A stretch of 13,937 nt of DNA from Anaerolineaceae bacterium (GTDB taxonomy: Bacteria > Chloroflexota > Anaerolineae > Anaerolineales > Anaerolineaceae), in NCBI GenBank assembly GCA_003446605.1, contig DMDF01000053.1:1-13937 (forward strand). The letters run 5' to 3'. A program made the translations under genes and the position numbers. The notes below the pieces were generated by a model, which saw only the letters and a program-made list of their open reading frames with translations, did not search any database and was not told where the DNA came from. How positions within the stretch are numbered: the first letter of the stretch is position 1; each line of letters starts with the position of its first letter. Shown in pieces: positions 7,031 to 13,937 of this stretch.

Positions 7031-7059
7031 GGGGAGCAGCATCAATGGAGGCAAATATG
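7031..7059 (+). promoter_or_regulatory. Two tandem ribosome-binding sites deciding the infB start
   Basis: GGGGAG (7031-7036) sits 8 nt before ATG 7045, and GGAGG (7047-7051) sits 5 nt before ATG 7057, both in the infB frame. The second is the best match and spacing, so 7057 is preferred. Two in-frame starts four codons apart could both be used. A third ATG at 7024 lacks a good site. Confidence 0.6.
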
Positions 7060-8841
7060 AGCGAGAACACAAAAAAGACCGTAGAATTACCCGCAAGCAT
7101 CACTATCAGAGACCTTGGGGAACGGATTGGTTCAAGCCCAATTCAGATCATAAAGATTTTAATGAACAATGGTGTGATGGCAAACATCAACCAGATCATT
7201 GATTTTGACACCGCCGCAGTAGTTTGTGCTGAATTGAACATGGATGCTGCGCTTGAAATACCCGAAATATCAGAAGAAGAACATGGCGAGATTCCTCTAT
7301 GGCGAAAGCTGATTGAAGATGAAGCCCCCGAGAACTTGGTTAAACGCCCCCCGGTGGTTACCATTCTAGGTCATGTTGATCATGGGAAGACAACCCTGCT
7401 GGATGCCATCCGCCATACCAACGTGGCAGGGGAAGAATCAGGCGGGATCACCCAACACATTGGCGCTTACCAGGTTGTTCATAACAGCCGCAAGATCACA
7501 TTCCTGGATACACCCGGGCATGCTGCGTTTACCGCCATGCGCGCCCGTGGTGCACAGGGCGCTGACATTGTGGTGTTGGTGGTAGCAGCCAATGATGGTG
7601 TTATGCCGCAAACAAAAGAAGCGATCGCTCACGCCAAAGCAGCGCGTGTGCCCATTATCGTAGCATTGAATAAAATTGATCGTGATGACGCCAACCCTGA
7701 TATGGTGAAGAAACAACTGGCAGATGCCGGGCTGGTTTCAGATGAATGGGATGGAGATACCATCATCGTCCCAGTTTCTGCTAAGATGAAAATGGGGCTT
7801 GAGGATCTGCTGGAAGCCATCACGCTGGTGGCAGATAGCAATACCATCCTAGCAAACCCCAAAGGAAAAGTGATCGGGACGGTCATCGAAGCGAAAGTTG
7901 ATAAAGCGCGCGGCGTGGTCGCAACTCTGCTGGTCCAAAATGGAACATTGTACCTGGGTGATGCCGTGGTAGTTGGATTGTCACACGGTAAGATCAAAGC
8001 CATGTACGATTATTATGGAGAAAAGATCGAAGAAGCCGGTCCTGCTACACCCATTCAGATCCTGGGTTTGAACGAAGTTCCGCAGGCAGGCGATCTGTTC
8101 CAAGTAACCGCATCCGATAAGGAAGCACGTGCCATTGTAGAGGATCGCAAAGCCAAAATCGCGGAAGACAAACAGAAAAAGAAACAAGCCAGTCTTGAAG
8201 ATATTTTCAGCCGTTTTCAAGCGGGTGAATTACGTGACCTGCGCCTGATCATCAAGGCAGATGTACAAGGATCACTCGACCCCATCATCTCAACATTAAA
8301 TGACATTGATCAGAAAGAGATCAAGATCAACGTGCTGCACGCTGAAACCGGGAATATTAGCGAAAGCGATATCATGCTGGCTTCCGCTTCTAATGCAATT
8401 GTGGTTGGCTTCAATGTCGAAGCAGACTCTTCTGCGAACAAATTAGCTGAAGCAGAGGGTATTTCTATTCGCCTTTACAGCATCATTTACCGCCTCACGG
8501 AAGATATTGAGAAAGCCTTGAAAGGGATGCTTGAACCCGAAAAGCATGAGGTAGTTCTTGGAAAAGCACACGTTCTGGCAGTTTTCTCCTTCTCAAAAGT
8601 TGGTAAAATTGCAGGCTGTAAAGTGATAGAAGGTATCATTCGCCGCAATGCCAGCATGCGGGTTATCCGTAATGGGCAGACCATCTTTGAAGGGGAGGTG
8701 GCTTCCTTGCGAAGAGAAAAGGAAAACGTACGCGATGTGCGTGAAGGGTTTGAATGTGGAATCCGCGTGAAAGGATTTAATGATTTTTCTGAAGGTGATA
8801 TCCTCGAGTGCTACACCTTCGAGGAAGTACCGGCTGGATAG
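7057..8841 (+). CDS. infB: Translation initiation factor IF-2
   Basis: IF-2 is the GTPase that brings initiator fMet-tRNA to the 30S subunit and promotes subunit joining. The 594-residue protein starts with a single IF2_N module (ELPASITIRDLGERIGSS onward, about 10-65) and lacks the long charged N-terminal region of enterobacterial IF-2, so it is a short form. The G domain is intact: G1 GHVDHGKT (105-112), G2 GGITQHIG (129-136), G3 DTPGH (151-155), G4 NKID (205-208) and G5 SAK (241-243). Domain II, the linker and the fMet-tRNA-binding C-terminal domain follow, ending with GIRVKGFNDFSEGDILECY. The start was chosen by the GGAGG site 5 nt upstream; ATG 7045 would add four residues. rbfA begins 20 nt after the stop. 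Confidence 0.97.
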   Translation: MSENTKKTVELPASITIRDLGERIGSSPIQIIKILMNNGVMANINQIIDFDTAAVVCAELNMDAALEIPEISEEEHGEIPLWRKLIEDEAPENLVKRPPVVTILGHVDHGKTTLLDAIRHTNVAGEESGGITQHIGAYQVVHNSRKITFLDTPGHAAFTAMRARGAQGADIVVLVVAANDGVMPQTKEAIAHAKAARVPIIVALNKIDRDDANPDMVKKQLADAGLVSDEWDGDTIIVPVSAKMKMGLEDLLEAITLVADSNTILANPKGKVIGTVIEAKVDKARGVVATLLVQNGTLYLGDAVVVGLSHGKIKAMYDYYGEKIEEAGPATPIQILGLNEVPQAGDLFQVTASDKEARAIVEDRKAKIAEDKQKKKQASLEDIFSRFQAGELRDLRLIIKADVQGSLDPIISTLNDIDQKEIKINVLHAETGNISESDIMLASASNAIVVGFNVEADSSANKLAEAEGISIRLYSIIYRLTEDIEKALKGMLEPEKHEVVLGKAHVLAVFSFSKVGKIAGCKVIEGIIRRNASMRVIRNGQTIFEGEVASLRREKENVRDVREGFECGIRVKGFNDFSEGDILECYTFEEVPAG

Positions 8842-8861
8842 ATCAAAAAACAGGGTAGAAA

Positions 8862-9239
8862 ATGCCATCTAAAACAAGATTAAAAAGGATTGCTGATAGA
8901 ATGCAGCAGGACCTTACGGAGATGTTTGTACGTGGCGTGGTACATGACCCACGCTTGGAAGGTATCTATATCACAGATATTAACGTGGACCGAGAATTGG
9001 CATTTGCCAATATCTTTGTATCTGCATTGGAAGGGCAGGAAAGAGAAGCAGAAATCCTGGCAGGTTTGAATCATGCAAAGGGATACCTCCGCAGTCAATT
9101 AGCCAGTAAAATCGAGCTGCGCACCTTCCCCGAACTGCGTTTCTTTTGGGATCCCACACCGGAACGCGCTGAACGAATCGAGCATTTGCTTGATAGCATT
9201 CAAGCAGAACGAGAGAAGAAAGACCCCTTGAATGACTGA
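8862..9239 (+). CDS. rbfA: 30S ribosome-binding factor A
   Basis: RbfA is a small KH-type protein that binds the pre-30S subunit near the 5' helix of 16S rRNA and helps late maturation. The 125-residue protein has normal length and the family landmarks: RIADRMQQDLTEMF near the N-terminus (9-22), VHDPRLEGIYITDINVDREL (27-46, the DPR and ITD signature), AFANIFVS, and a C-terminal ELRFFWDPTPERAERI (91-106). Position between infB and a DHH phosphoesterase is the classical order in Firmicutes and Chloroflexota-type operons. Its last 8 nt overlap the next start (ATGACTGA), so the two are likely translationally coupled. Confidence 0.95.
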   Translation: MPSKTRLKRIADRMQQDLTEMFVRGVVHDPRLEGIYITDINVDRELAFANIFVSALEGQEREAEILAGLNHAKGYLRSQLASKIELRTFPELRFFWDPTPERAERIEHLLDSIQAEREKKDPLND

Positions 9240-10188
9240 AACACCTTCCAATAGCCAGCAGCTTCTGCATGTTATCCAGAATGCCACGCATGTCACCCTG
9301 ATATCTCACATCCGACCTGATGGGGATGCAATTGGATCACTGGTTGGTATGGGATTAGCTCTTCGCGCCTATGGGAAAGATGTGTTCCTTGCATTTGAAG
9401 AGACGCTACCCCAGCGCTTTCGTTTTATTGAAGAAAAAGAAAAAAAGGGCACATACTCTTCAGAGAGTCTGCTGATCGCACTGGATTGTGCTGATCAAAA
9501 ACGCATGCCAAAACATTTCCATGAAAAAAAAGTGGATATTAATATTGACCATCATGCCACCAATGAATCATTTGCTGCAATCAACTATGTGGATCCCAAT
9601 GCGTCAGCTACAGCCGAGATTGTGACAGAACTGTTAATCACCTGGAATATTCCAATCCCTGCAGCGGCAGCCAACGCTTTGCTGATGGGGATCATCACCG
9701 ATACTATCGGTTTTCGAACACCCAACACAACCCCACATACCCTCAAAACGGCTGCCTTCCTGATGGAAAAGGGCGCTAACCTGACCGATACCTACCAGCA
9801 GGCGTTATCCGATACATCCTGGGAAGCCAGTATCCTGTGGGGATTAGCTTTAAACAAGCTTCAAAAAGATGGAAATATCATTTATACTGTAATCACCTGT
9901 GAAGATCGGCAAAAATCTGGCTTCACAGGCAGGGATGATGCCGACCTTACCAATTTTCTAAGCAGTATCCAAGACGCTGACGTATCGATACTCTTCAACC
10001 AGCAGGATGAAAACTCTGTAAAAGTGAGTTGGCGTTCACGTACTGACATCAATGTCGCAAATATAGCTGCAGAATTTGGAGGAGGTGGTCATCCGGCTGC
10101 CGCAGGAGCTGAAATCGAACTACCATTACAACTAACCCAGCGAAAAGTATTAGAAATTACCAAAACTTGTATCAGCAATGTAAATTAG
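9232..10188 (+). CDS. nrnA: DHH family phosphoesterase, NrnA-like
   Basis: This 318-residue protein matches the DHH/DHHA1 nanoRNase group, which removes mononucleotides from 2-5-nt RNAs and in many species also dephosphorylates pAp. The metal centre is visible: His26, Asp30 and Asp32 in SHIRPDGDAIGS, Asp85 in ALDCAD, the DHH at 106-108 in NIDHHATN, and Asp157 in GIITDTIGF. The C-terminal DHHA1 substrate-binding domain carries GGGGHPAAAG (283-292). It follows rbfA with an 8-nt overlap and is 10 nt before truB, the same neighbourhood where nrnA-like genes occur in many bacteria. Whether it cleaves oligo-RNA, pAp or cyclic dinucleotide products cannot be told from sequence; a transmembrane/GGDEF-type extension as in GdpP is absent. 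Confidence 0.88.
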   Translation: MTETPSNSQQLLHVIQNATHVTLISHIRPDGDAIGSLVGMGLALRAYGKDVFLAFEETLPQRFRFIEEKEKKGTYSSESLLIALDCADQKRMPKHFHEKKVDINIDHHATNESFAAINYVDPNASATAEIVTELLITWNIPIPAAAANALLMGIITDTIGFRTPNTTPHTLKTAAFLMEKGANLTDTYQQALSDTSWEASILWGLALNKLQKDGNIIYTVITCEDRQKSGFTGRDDADLTNFLSSIQDADVSILFNQQDENSVKVSWRSRTDINVANIAAEFGGGGHPAAAGAEIELPLQLTQRKVLEITKTCISNVN

Positions 10189-10198
10189 GAGTAGATGA

Positions 10199-11107
10199 AT
10201 GGATGATAGAAGGAATCAATTAAAGGATACTGTTTCAGGTGTTTTAGTAGTAGATAAACCCATAGGAATCACTTCCCATGATGTTGTACAGATCATTCGT
10301 CGTGGAACCCGCATTAAACGAGCCGGTCATACCGGTACACTCGACCCGCGGGCGTCGGGAGTTCTGGTCATTTTGCTGGGACCTGCTGTTCGTTTGAGTG
10401 AATATGTATCCGCAGAAGACAAACGGTATCAGGCTGTCATTCAGCTTGGTAAGAAAACCGATACTTACGATGAAGAGGGAGTAATTACAGGTACTTCTCC
10501 TGTAGATATCAGTACCGAACAATTCGAAGAAGCACTAAAAGGGTTCATCGGTGAAATTGAGCAGGTACCTCCACCTTATTCTGCCGTGAAGGTAAACGGT
10601 CGTAAAGCATACGAAATGGCACGCAAAGGTGAAGAGGTTGAACTTGAACCACGCATCATCCATGTCCACGATCTTGAACTGCTGGAATGGGATCCACCTC
10701 AGGCATTGGTAGATGTACATTGTTCTTCAGGAACCTATGTGCGTTCACTCGCCAATGATCTGGGTGAGGTATTGGGGTGTGGGGCTATGCTGGCAGGGCT
10801 ACGCCGGACAAAGAGCGGAAAATTCACGCTCAAAGATGCTATTCCACTGCGCAAACTTACCGAAGCATTTGAGGATGGCACCTGGTATAAATATTTGATC
10901 CCGGCAGCAGATGCGTTGGGTGAATGGCCTACTATATATCTCACGCCTGAAGAAGTAGATCTGGTTCGCCACGGGCATCGCATCGCCAGACCGGAAAAAA
11001 TCGGAGACCTTGCCAGAGCGATTACCGATCAAAGCGAATTGGTCGCTTTGATGCAGTATGACGAAGAAAGTGGAGAATACCAACCTAAAAAAGTTTTTTT
11101 CTCATAG
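10199..11107 (+). CDS. truB: tRNA pseudouridine(55) synthase
   Basis: TruB converts U55 of the T-loop of most tRNAs to pseudouridine. The 302-residue protein contains the catalytic motif AGHTGTLDP (42-50) with nucleophile Asp49, the opening GVLVVDKPIGITS (14-26), the KRYQAVIQLGKKTDT stretch and the C-terminal RNA-binding extension around LTPEEVDLVRHG. Length is normal. The start ATG 10199 has AGGAG 7 nt upstream; ATG 10195 is out of frame. It begins 10 nt after the nrnA-like stop and ends 2 nt before the ribF start, consistent with one operon. Confidence 0.96.
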   Translation: MDDRRNQLKDTVSGVLVVDKPIGITSHDVVQIIRRGTRIKRAGHTGTLDPRASGVLVILLGPAVRLSEYVSAEDKRYQAVIQLGKKTDTYDEEGVITGTSPVDISTEQFEEALKGFIGEIEQVPPPYSAVKVNGRKAYEMARKGEEVELEPRIIHVHDLELLEWDPPQALVDVHCSSGTYVRSLANDLGEVLGCGAMLAGLRRTKSGKFTLKDAIPLRKLTEAFEDGTWYKYLIPAADALGEWPTIYLTPEEVDLVRHGHRIARPEKIGDLARAITDQSELVALMQYDEESGEYQPKKVFFS

Positions 11108-11109
11108 AC

Positions 11110-12024
11110 GTGAGCACTTACAACCATAACACCACTTCACGAATCACAATTGGATCGTTTGATGGCATGCACATCGGTCATCAAACGATCATTCATCAAC
11201 TCGTCGCCCAAGCCCATTCCCACCATCAGCAGGCGGTAGTGATTACCTTTTTTCCCAATCCGGTTGTTCTCTTTAAGAATATCAAAACCCCCTTTTACCT
11301 CACCAGTGACCTTGAGAAACGCGCGTTGTTGCAAGAAATGGGCGTGGATGAGACTATCATTCTCCCGTTCGACCAGGAACTAGCCTCTACCAGTGCAGAG
11401 GATTTCGTTCACAATCTCTATGAAAAATACCACTTCGATACGGTCTATATTGGTTATGATTTCCGTTTCGGCGCCAACCGTGAGGGTGATGCACAGAAGC
11501 TACAAGAGTATGGGCAAAAATATGGATTCTCTGTCGCGATTCAGAACCCGGTATTACAAGCAGATCTTCCCGTCTCCTCCAGTCTTATACGACAAAGCAT
11601 TGCAGCTGGAGAAGTAGAATCTGTATATCAGCTGCTCAATCGCTGGTATTCACTTACTGGTGAAGTAGTTCACGGCGATGGGCGGGGAAAAAAGATCGGC
11701 ATTCCAACCGCTAATATCACTAGTGCACCACAGAAGTTGCTGCCAAAGGATGGCATCTATGCCACACGAATTAAAATTGATGAGAATGTGCGCCCCGCCG
11801 CAGTAAGCATCGGTGTTCGTCCAACCTTCTATGACAATCTGGTTCCCCGTACGGTTGAAGCATATATCCTCGATTGGGATGTCGATATCTATCAAAAAAC
11901 CGTCACACTGGAATTTATCCAACGCTTACGTGATGAACTAAAATATGAAAATGCACAATCACTGACCGCTCAAATTGAAAAAGACATCCTGTTGACTAGG
12001 GAAATTGTAAGCAATGGAAAATAA
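11110..12024 (+). CDS. ribF: Bifunctional riboflavin kinase / FAD synthetase
   Basis: RibF phosphorylates riboflavin to FMN and adenylylates FMN to FAD. The N-terminal FAD-synthetase half has GSFDGMHIGH (15-24, nucleotidyl-transferase GxFDGxHxGH motif), YDFRFGANREG (116-126) and VSSSLIR (155-161). The C-terminal kinase half has HGDGRGKKIGIPTAN (188-202), GVRPTF (235-240) and Glu250 in VEAYILDWD, a likely catalytic residue. The 304-residue length is typical. The start is a GTG at 11110, only 2 nt after the truB stop, with no clear ribosome-binding site of its own apart from weak purines in the truB end, which suggests re-initiation coupling. Its stop lies inside the thyX-like gene (11-nt overlap). 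Confidence 0.95.
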   Translation: MSTYNHNTTSRITIGSFDGMHIGHQTIIHQLVAQAHSHHQQAVVITFFPNPVVLFKNIKTPFYLTSDLEKRALLQEMGVDETIILPFDQELASTSAEDFVHNLYEKYHFDTVYIGYDFRFGANREGDAQKLQEYGQKYGFSVAIQNPVLQADLPVSSSLIRQSIAAGEVESVYQLLNRWYSLTGEVVHGDGRGKKIGIPTANITSAPQKLLPKDGIYATRIKIDENVRPAAVSIGVRPTFYDNLVPRTVEAYILDWDVDIYQKTVTLEFIQRLRDELKYENAQSLTAQIEKDILLTREIVSNGK

Positions 12025-13441
12025 ACGGCATATTTACCTTCTGGATAGTAAAAAGATCAGTCCTGAGACCATCGCCGTTACATTCGCAAAAACTTCCCGT
12101 TCCCCGCAATCCTTTGAACAAATTGCCCAAGAGCTCTCGGATGAGAGCAGCGCTCAATTCCACGAAAAATGGGTGGTCGGTTATGGTCACGCATCCATAG
12201 CAGAACATGCTGTTTTACATATCGCCGTCGAGAATATTTCACGTTTGGCGGTGGAATGTCTGGAATCAAACCGACTGGCATCTTACACAGAAAAATCATC
12301 ACGCTACCAAGTTTGGGATGCGGAGAATTTTTTTACTCCGGATGAGCTGAAAGATTCTCAATTCTCCGCTCTGTACCATGATACCGTACACATGCTTTTT
12401 CAACGATACCAGAAAGCCATCCCGGTCCTGCAAAAAACGATTGAAGCAACCAAACAGGCTCAGGGAGAATCCATTTCTGAACGCGAGGTGCACGCCTGCT
12501 GTATGGATGTGTGCCGTTATTACCTGCCAGCAGCAGCCACTGCCAACGTCGGCATCACCATCAATGCCCGCTCTCTGGAGAACGCGCTGTGCAAGATGCT
12601 CTCGCATCCACTGGCAGAAGTTCGGCAGATCGGCAGCGAGATAAAACAGGTAGCTATCACTCACCTGCCCACATTGGTGAAATATGTGGATGAAATAGCT
12701 TATCTGAAACAGGCAGAAGAACGAACCACCCAGCTCGCGCAGAAACTGAATCCTTCGTATTCCAAAGAAACGGATCAATGGTGCACTCTGGTTGATCACG
12801 ATGTCCGATTTGAGGATCACATCTTGAACGCACTGCTGTACCGTTTTGACAGCACGTCCTTTTCGCACAATGAGAGTTCTTTTCAAAAAATGCCACAAAA
12901 ACAACAAGAGGAATTGCTGGATATTCTCTTTGGCAAACTTGGAGAGCATGATATCCCGTTGCGCGAACTGGAATACAGCTGGTTCCTTTTTGACATCCTG
13001 ATGGATCAGGGCGCTTACTTTGAATTCAAGCGCCACCGCATGATGACGCAAACGGTGCAGCCTTTATCACCCCATGATGGGTTTGCCATCCCTCGTTTGA
13101 TCACCCAGGCTGGTCTGGAAGTGGATTTTCGGGAAGCGATGCAAATGGCTAAAGCCGCTTACCAACAGATTGCGCAGGTAGAAAGGGCAGCAGCCTCTTA
13201 CGTAATCCCAAATGCCTTCAACCGCAGAGTGCTTTCGGCTATTAACCTGCGCAGTGCGCTGCACCTCATCCAGCTCCGCACAGCACCCAACGCCCATTTC
13301 GCAATAAGGCGAGTCGCCAACCGCATGGCTGAGTTGCTAAGAGAACAAATGCATCTTTTCACCCCTTACTTCAAACCCCAAACGGATGAAACCTGGCAAC
13401 AGATCGAAGACGATTATTTTTCAACTACCAAGATCTACTAA
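12014..13441 (+). CDS. Tandem ThyX-like protein (FAD-dependent thymidylate synthase family)
   Basis: ThyX makes dTMP from dUMP with FAD, NAD(P)H and methylene-tetrahydrofolate and is normally about 220-250 residues; this protein is 475 and holds two ThyX-like modules. Module 1 (about 1-225) has GHASIAEH (58-65), then S85-N86-R87, E93, S95 and R97 in place of the RHR-x7-S-x-R signature, R168 in VCRYYLP and NARSL (184-188). Module 2 (about 300-475) has an intact RHR (340-342), but V348, P350 and S352 where the Glu, Ser and Arg belong, S395 where module 1 has R168, and NLRSALHLIQLR ending in R422. The losses are complementary, so one composite site across modules is plausible. Catalysis as a thymidylate synthase is not proven by sequence. 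It overlaps ribF by 11 nt and precedes a ribonucleotide reductase gene. Confidence 0.85.
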   Translation: MENKRHIYLLDSKKISPETIAVTFAKTSRSPQSFEQIAQELSDESSAQFHEKWVVGYGHASIAEHAVLHIAVENISRLAVECLESNRLASYTEKSSRYQVWDAENFFTPDELKDSQFSALYHDTVHMLFQRYQKAIPVLQKTIEATKQAQGESISEREVHACCMDVCRYYLPAAATANVGITINARSLENALCKMLSHPLAEVRQIGSEIKQVAITHLPTLVKYVDEIAYLKQAEERTTQLAQKLNPSYSKETDQWCTLVDHDVRFEDHILNALLYRFDSTSFSHNESSFQKMPQKQQEELLDILFGKLGEHDIPLRELEYSWFLFDILMDQGAYFEFKRHRMMTQTVQPLSPHDGFAIPRLITQAGLEVDFREAMQMAKAAYQQIAQVERAAASYVIPNAFNRRVLSAINLRSALHLIQLRTAPNAHFAIRRVANRMAELLREQMHLFTPYFKPQTDETWQQIEDDYFSTTKIY

Positions 13442-13482
13442 AACAAGACCCTCTCACCCCTCACTTTCAACCAAGCCGCCTG

Positions 13483-13511
13483 AAAATAGCTCTTTTTTCT
13501 TATACAATAAT
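13483..13511 (+). promoter_or_regulatory. Candidate promoter for the ribonucleotide reductase gene
   Basis: In the 152-nt gap after the thyX-like gene, TACAAT (13503-13508) is a good -10 candidate, and CTGAAA (about 13480-13485) a weak -35 at 17 nt. A second A/T-rich candidate, GGTATAAA near 13545, has no recognisable -35. The leader would be about 80 nt. I looked for paired NrdR boxes (the usual reductase repressor site) and did not find a convincing pair. Confidence 0.3.
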
Positions 13512-13593
13512 GATGGAAATCCACTAACAGGTTGCCTATAGTAATGGTATAAAAAGAGACAGGATAAGCTTATTTATCTTGAGGAGAGGCGAG

Positions 13594-13937
13594 ATGAGCA
13601 AAATAGAATTCGTTATTAAAAGAAATGGTGTCAAAGTTCCCTTTACGCCGCAGCGCATTACCAACGCGATCTATCGCGCCGCCGTTGCAGTGGGAGGGCG
13701 CGATCGGGAAACCGCTGAACAATTAACAGAACAGGTAGTCACCTATTTAGAGGAGAATTTCCCATCCGGTCAGTATCCATCCGTGGAAGACGTTCAAGAT
13801 GCGGTCGAAAAAATGCTGATCGAAAATGGGCACTCCAAGGTAGCCAAAGCTTACATTCTATACCGCGATGAACGCGCTCGTATGCGCGCCAACCGTAAAG
13901 AACAGACTATTCAACCCTCTCAAAATATCCCTTGGGC
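13594..13937 (+). CDS. Ribonucleotide reductase large subunit, N-terminal ATP-cone (5' part)
   Basis: The first 114 residues of a gene that continues past the window. They form an ATP-cone allosteric domain, the regulator that senses ATP/dATP: VIKRNGVKVPF (7-17), KI/RIT-type TPQRITNAIYRAA (18-30), SVEDVQDAVEKML (63-75) and AKAYILYRDERARMR (84-98). After it NIPW begins the next region. No catalytic motif is reached, so I cannot say whether the enzyme is class II (adenosylcobalamin) or class III (glycyl radical); an ATP cone alone also occurs in NrdR, but the sequence lacks the N-terminal zinc ribbon of NrdR and starts directly with the cone. GAGGAG 7 nt upstream supports ATG 13594. It follows the thyX-like gene, so dNTP-synthesis genes are neighbours. 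Confidence 0.85.
   Translation, partial: MSKIEFVIKRNGVKVPFTPQRITNAIYRAAVAVGGRDRETAEQLTEQVVTYLEENFPSGQYPSVEDVQDAVEKMLIENGHSKVAKAYILYRDERARMRANRKEQTIQPSQNIPW

Noticed and set aside
7024..7056. infB start at ATG 7024
   Set aside because: No suitable ribosome-binding site in front, whereas ATG 7045 and ATG 7057 each have a strong one.
12299..13051. 250-residue minus-strand open frame
   Set aside because: It is antisense to the thyX-like gene, whose own frame has clear conserved motifs across this stretch.
13465..13498. Terminator after the thyX-like gene (TTTCA/TGAAA stem before a T-run)
   Set aside because: Only 5 AT-rich base pairs with an 11-nt loop and a gap before the T-run; too weak to call, so read-through to the reductase gene cannot be excluded.
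1..13937. CRISPR arrays, insertion sequences, tRNA genes, phage or toxin-antitoxin modules
   Set aside because: No regularly spaced repeats, transposase-like frames, terminal inverted repeats or tRNA-like folds were recognised; the window is densely filled with housekeeping and metabolic genes.

Overview
The window reads as ordinary chromosomal DNA from an anaerobic bacterium, most likely a member of the Chloroflexota (class Anaerolineae). That assignment is an inference from the overall look of the proteins (a long double-module ThyX-like protein, a short IF2, and a NusA with an HhH domain and charged tail) and was not tested by any search. I see no mobile element, CRISPR array, tRNA or rRNA.

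Layout. Positions 1-723 (+) hold the 3' part of an MFS permease of the UMF1/Atg22-like type. It converges on a minus-strand block, and the two share a bidirectional hairpin terminator (about 727-764). The minus-strand block, read from 4546 down to 766, encodes a GH13 alpha-glucosidase, the catalytic large subunit of a B12-dependent methylmalonyl-CoA mutase (without its cobalamin domain) and methylmalonyl-CoA epimerase. Mutase and epimerase are 18 nt apart and catalyse adjacent steps between succinyl-CoA and (S)-methylmalonyl-CoA. The glucosidase promoter has a perfect TATAAT -10 element covered by a perfect inverted repeat, which looks like an operator.

The divergent intergenic region (4547-4728) also carries the promoter of a long plus-strand operon running to 13441: nusA, ylxR/rnpM, infB, rbfA, nrnA-like DHH phosphoesterase, truB, ribF, thyX-like. 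This is the widespread nusA-infB transcription/translation operon, with rimP absent in front of nusA and no L7Ae-like gene between ylxR and infB. Genes overlap or are nearly abutting at most junctions. The nusA leader contains a GC-rich hairpin followed by a T-rich tract, resembling an attenuator.

The most interesting gene is the last of the operon: a 475-residue protein made of two ThyX-like modules. Each module has lost part of the ThyX signature, and the losses are complementary, so the two modules together still hold a near-complete set of the conserved residues. Its start codon overlaps the end of ribF, which makes FAD, the ThyX cofactor. After a 152-nt gap with its own promoter-like elements, the window ends inside a ribonucleotide reductase gene (ATP-cone domain), so the right-hand end gathers dNTP-synthesis functions.
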